From Helicobacter sp. MIT 11-5569 (GTDB lineage Bacteria; Campylobacterota; Campylobacteria; Campylobacterales; Helicobacteraceae), in assembly GCF_000765695.2 (NCBI RefSeq), contig NZ_JRPB02000002.1:62001-126000 (forward strand): a DNA stretch of 64,000 bases, in the 5' to 3' direction. The position numbers and the translations under genes were made by a program. How positions within the stretch are numbered: position 1 is the first letter of the stretch; each line of letters starts with the position of its first letter. Below the pieces are notes generated by a model. That model made no database searches and was not told the DNA's origin. It saw nothing but the letters and a program-made list of their open reading frames with translations. This document shows positions 62,779 to 64,000 of this stretch, in pieces.

Positions 62779-64000
62779 TTAATACACTAGCGTTTGATGC
62801 AAAAGGTCTAAAATATTAATTTCCTTTCCTAGTTGTCTTTGATAAATCACATAATTTACAAGCACTTTCTTCCCATAAACACGTGATTCTTCATAGGGAA
62901 TCATCTCCATACTATACCAAGGATCTAATGGATTGCTTTTTTTGAAGAGATAGTTTTTTGCCAATAGTCGTCTAGTAAAACCCGGTCCCCCATTATATGC
63001 GTAAGAAATAAATAAGGGATGGTTAAATTCCCTAACGAGAGGGCGCGTAAAATATTCCGCATAAGGCACATTAATAGCAGGATTGAACATATCTAAATAA
63101 CTTACTTCTTGTTCTTGGTTAAGTTCTTTTGCTATAGCTTTGACATTAAAGGGCATAAGCTGCATAAGTCCTAACGCATAAGAAGTAGAAATTGCTGTTG
63201 GAATAAATAAGCTTTCTTGTCTTGCAAGAGCATAAAGTAGAGCTTGTTTATCATTTGAAAAATTAGAAAATACCTCTTTATAAGGCATTAAAAAATATTC
63301 TTTGTTAAAATCACGTGATAACCATACATAATGTGCTTTTGTTTCGGCATTATTAGTTTTTAATAAAAGCTGTTTTGCAGAATCCTTATTAGAAGCTTTA
63401 AGGCTTTTAAAGGAATCTTTAATTCTCTCCCATTCAAAAGGATTCTTGAAATCCCAATCCGCGCTTTTTTCTCTTGTTGGAACATCATAGATGATATTAA
63501 AATTAGGATTTTCTTGTAGCATTTCAAGACTCGCTAATGTATAAATATCTACGGATTTGGATTTTGTAATTTCTTGTAAATATTGTGTATTGTTGCTTGC
63601 TAGGAATGCCCAAAAAGTTGCACGATTTTTATTAAAAGAATATTTAGATAGTTTTTTAGAATGGAGAAAATAAGTGAGTGCTTGATTTTTTTTGTGGTGA
63701 TGCATTGCATTTAACCCTAAATAAAAAGATGTTTCTGCATCTAATGTATTGATGATACTTTGTGGGTCAAGCGTTGTTAAAGAAGCATTAAAAGTGCTAA
63801 GATTTGGCGATAAAATGATATGTTTAAGAGCGCGGTTAAAACTATTATTGCGTTCTTGAATTAGCTTGATTATCGTCTCATTTGGGATTTTAAAATTTAA
63901 GTGGTTGCGATAAGCTGGTGAGATAGAAAAATAAAAGCTAGCAAATGTTTGTGCATCTTGTGTAATGAGTGTTTTGAAAGGGCTTTTAGACGCTAGAATC
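62779..64000 (-). CDS. slt: Soluble lytic murein transglycosylase (partial at window edge)
   Basis: The minus-strand frame is open to the window end, so the N-terminus is missing; at least 407 residues are seen. The visible N-terminal part is a helical superhelix-like region (ATFWAFLASNNTQYLQEITK). The C-terminal Slt domain has ALARQESLFIPTAISTSYAL with the catalytic glutamate in RQES, then GLMQLMPFNVKAIAKEL and YAYNGGPGFTRR. Cleaves peptidoglycan glycan strands in the periplasm. Confidence 0.92.
   Translation of the reverse strand, partial: ILASKSPFKTLITQDAQTFASFYFSISPAYRNHLNFKIPNETIIKLIQERNNSFNRALKHIILSPNLSTFNASLTTLDPQSIINTLDAETSFYLGLNAMHHHKKNQALTYFLHSKKLSKYSFNKNRATFWAFLASNNTQYLQEITKSKSVDIYTLASLEMLQENPNFNIIYDVPTREKSADWDFKNPFEWERIKDSFKSLKASNKDSAKQLLLKTNNAETKAHYVWLSRDFNKEYFLMPYKEVFSNFSNDKQALLYALARQESLFIPTAISTSYALGLMQLMPFNVKAIAKELNQEQEVSYLDMFNPAINVPYAEYFTRPLVREFNHPLFISYAYNGGPGFTRRLLAKNYLFKKSNPLDPWYSMEMIPYEESRVYGKKVLVNYVIYQRQLGKEINILDLLHQTLVY

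Overview
The window looks like chromosomal DNA from a Campylobacterota species, most likely a non-pylori Helicobacter. It is AT-rich, and TATAAT -10 boxes are mostly found without a clear -35. Gene orders are typical of Campylobacter and Helicobacter: pyrD-M16 peptidase-dapA-SDR-pgsA-rseP, modA-TOBE gene-modB-modC, nrdB-nitrilase-pcm, and yceD-rpmF-plsX-fabH. A monomeric isocitrate dehydrogenase, futalosine-pathway mqnA and a livJHMGF cluster fit the same group. Species is inferred, not proven. No rRNA, tRNA, CRISPR array or intact insertion sequence was recognised.

Layout. 1-9.9 kb: end of PEP carboxylase, two transporters, then a minus-strand operon selA-selB-(degenerate cysteine-desulfurase-like gene)-moeA, and a universal stress protein. 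9.9-15.5 kb: a leuD-leuB operon led by a small unknown gene, and divergently modE-modA-TOBE-modB-modC behind a promoter that carries a near-palindromic ModE-type box. 15.5-20.3 kb: a methyltransferase and an SLAC1/TDT transporter that were once convergent neighbours. They are now separated by about 2 kb of foreign DNA (phage gene relics, an unknown two-gene module, a ParA stub) flanked by two diverged copies of the original intergenic junction. 20.4-35.7 kb: chemoreceptor, the pyrD operon, periplasmic proteins and the branched-chain amino acid importer.

35.7-39.0 kb: a decayed restriction-modification cluster directly overlapping livF. It holds a D12-class adenine methyltransferase, a HARE-HTH/nuclease-like protein, an AlwI-like endonuclease broken by a frameshift, and a further remnant. 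39-56 kb: isocitrate dehydrogenase, a DsbC-like protein, an Mla-type lipid transport operon, folB, bcp, htrA, dxr-cdsA, nrdB-nit-pcm and copA-flgA-ubiX. 56-58 kb: a small accessory cassette of three lipoproteins and a divergent XRE regulator with two palindromic operator-like sites, ending in a collapsed serine-recombinase relic. 58-64 kb: HDOD protein, mqnA, ndk, the rpmF-plsX-fabH lipid cluster and a partial lytic transglycosylase.

The mod genes, moeA and the Sec machinery would serve molybdenum- and selenium-dependent enzymes such as formate dehydrogenase, which is not in the window. The most novel material is the 17.0-19.3 kb island with its unknown gene pair, followed by the restriction cluster and the XRE/lipoprotein cassette.
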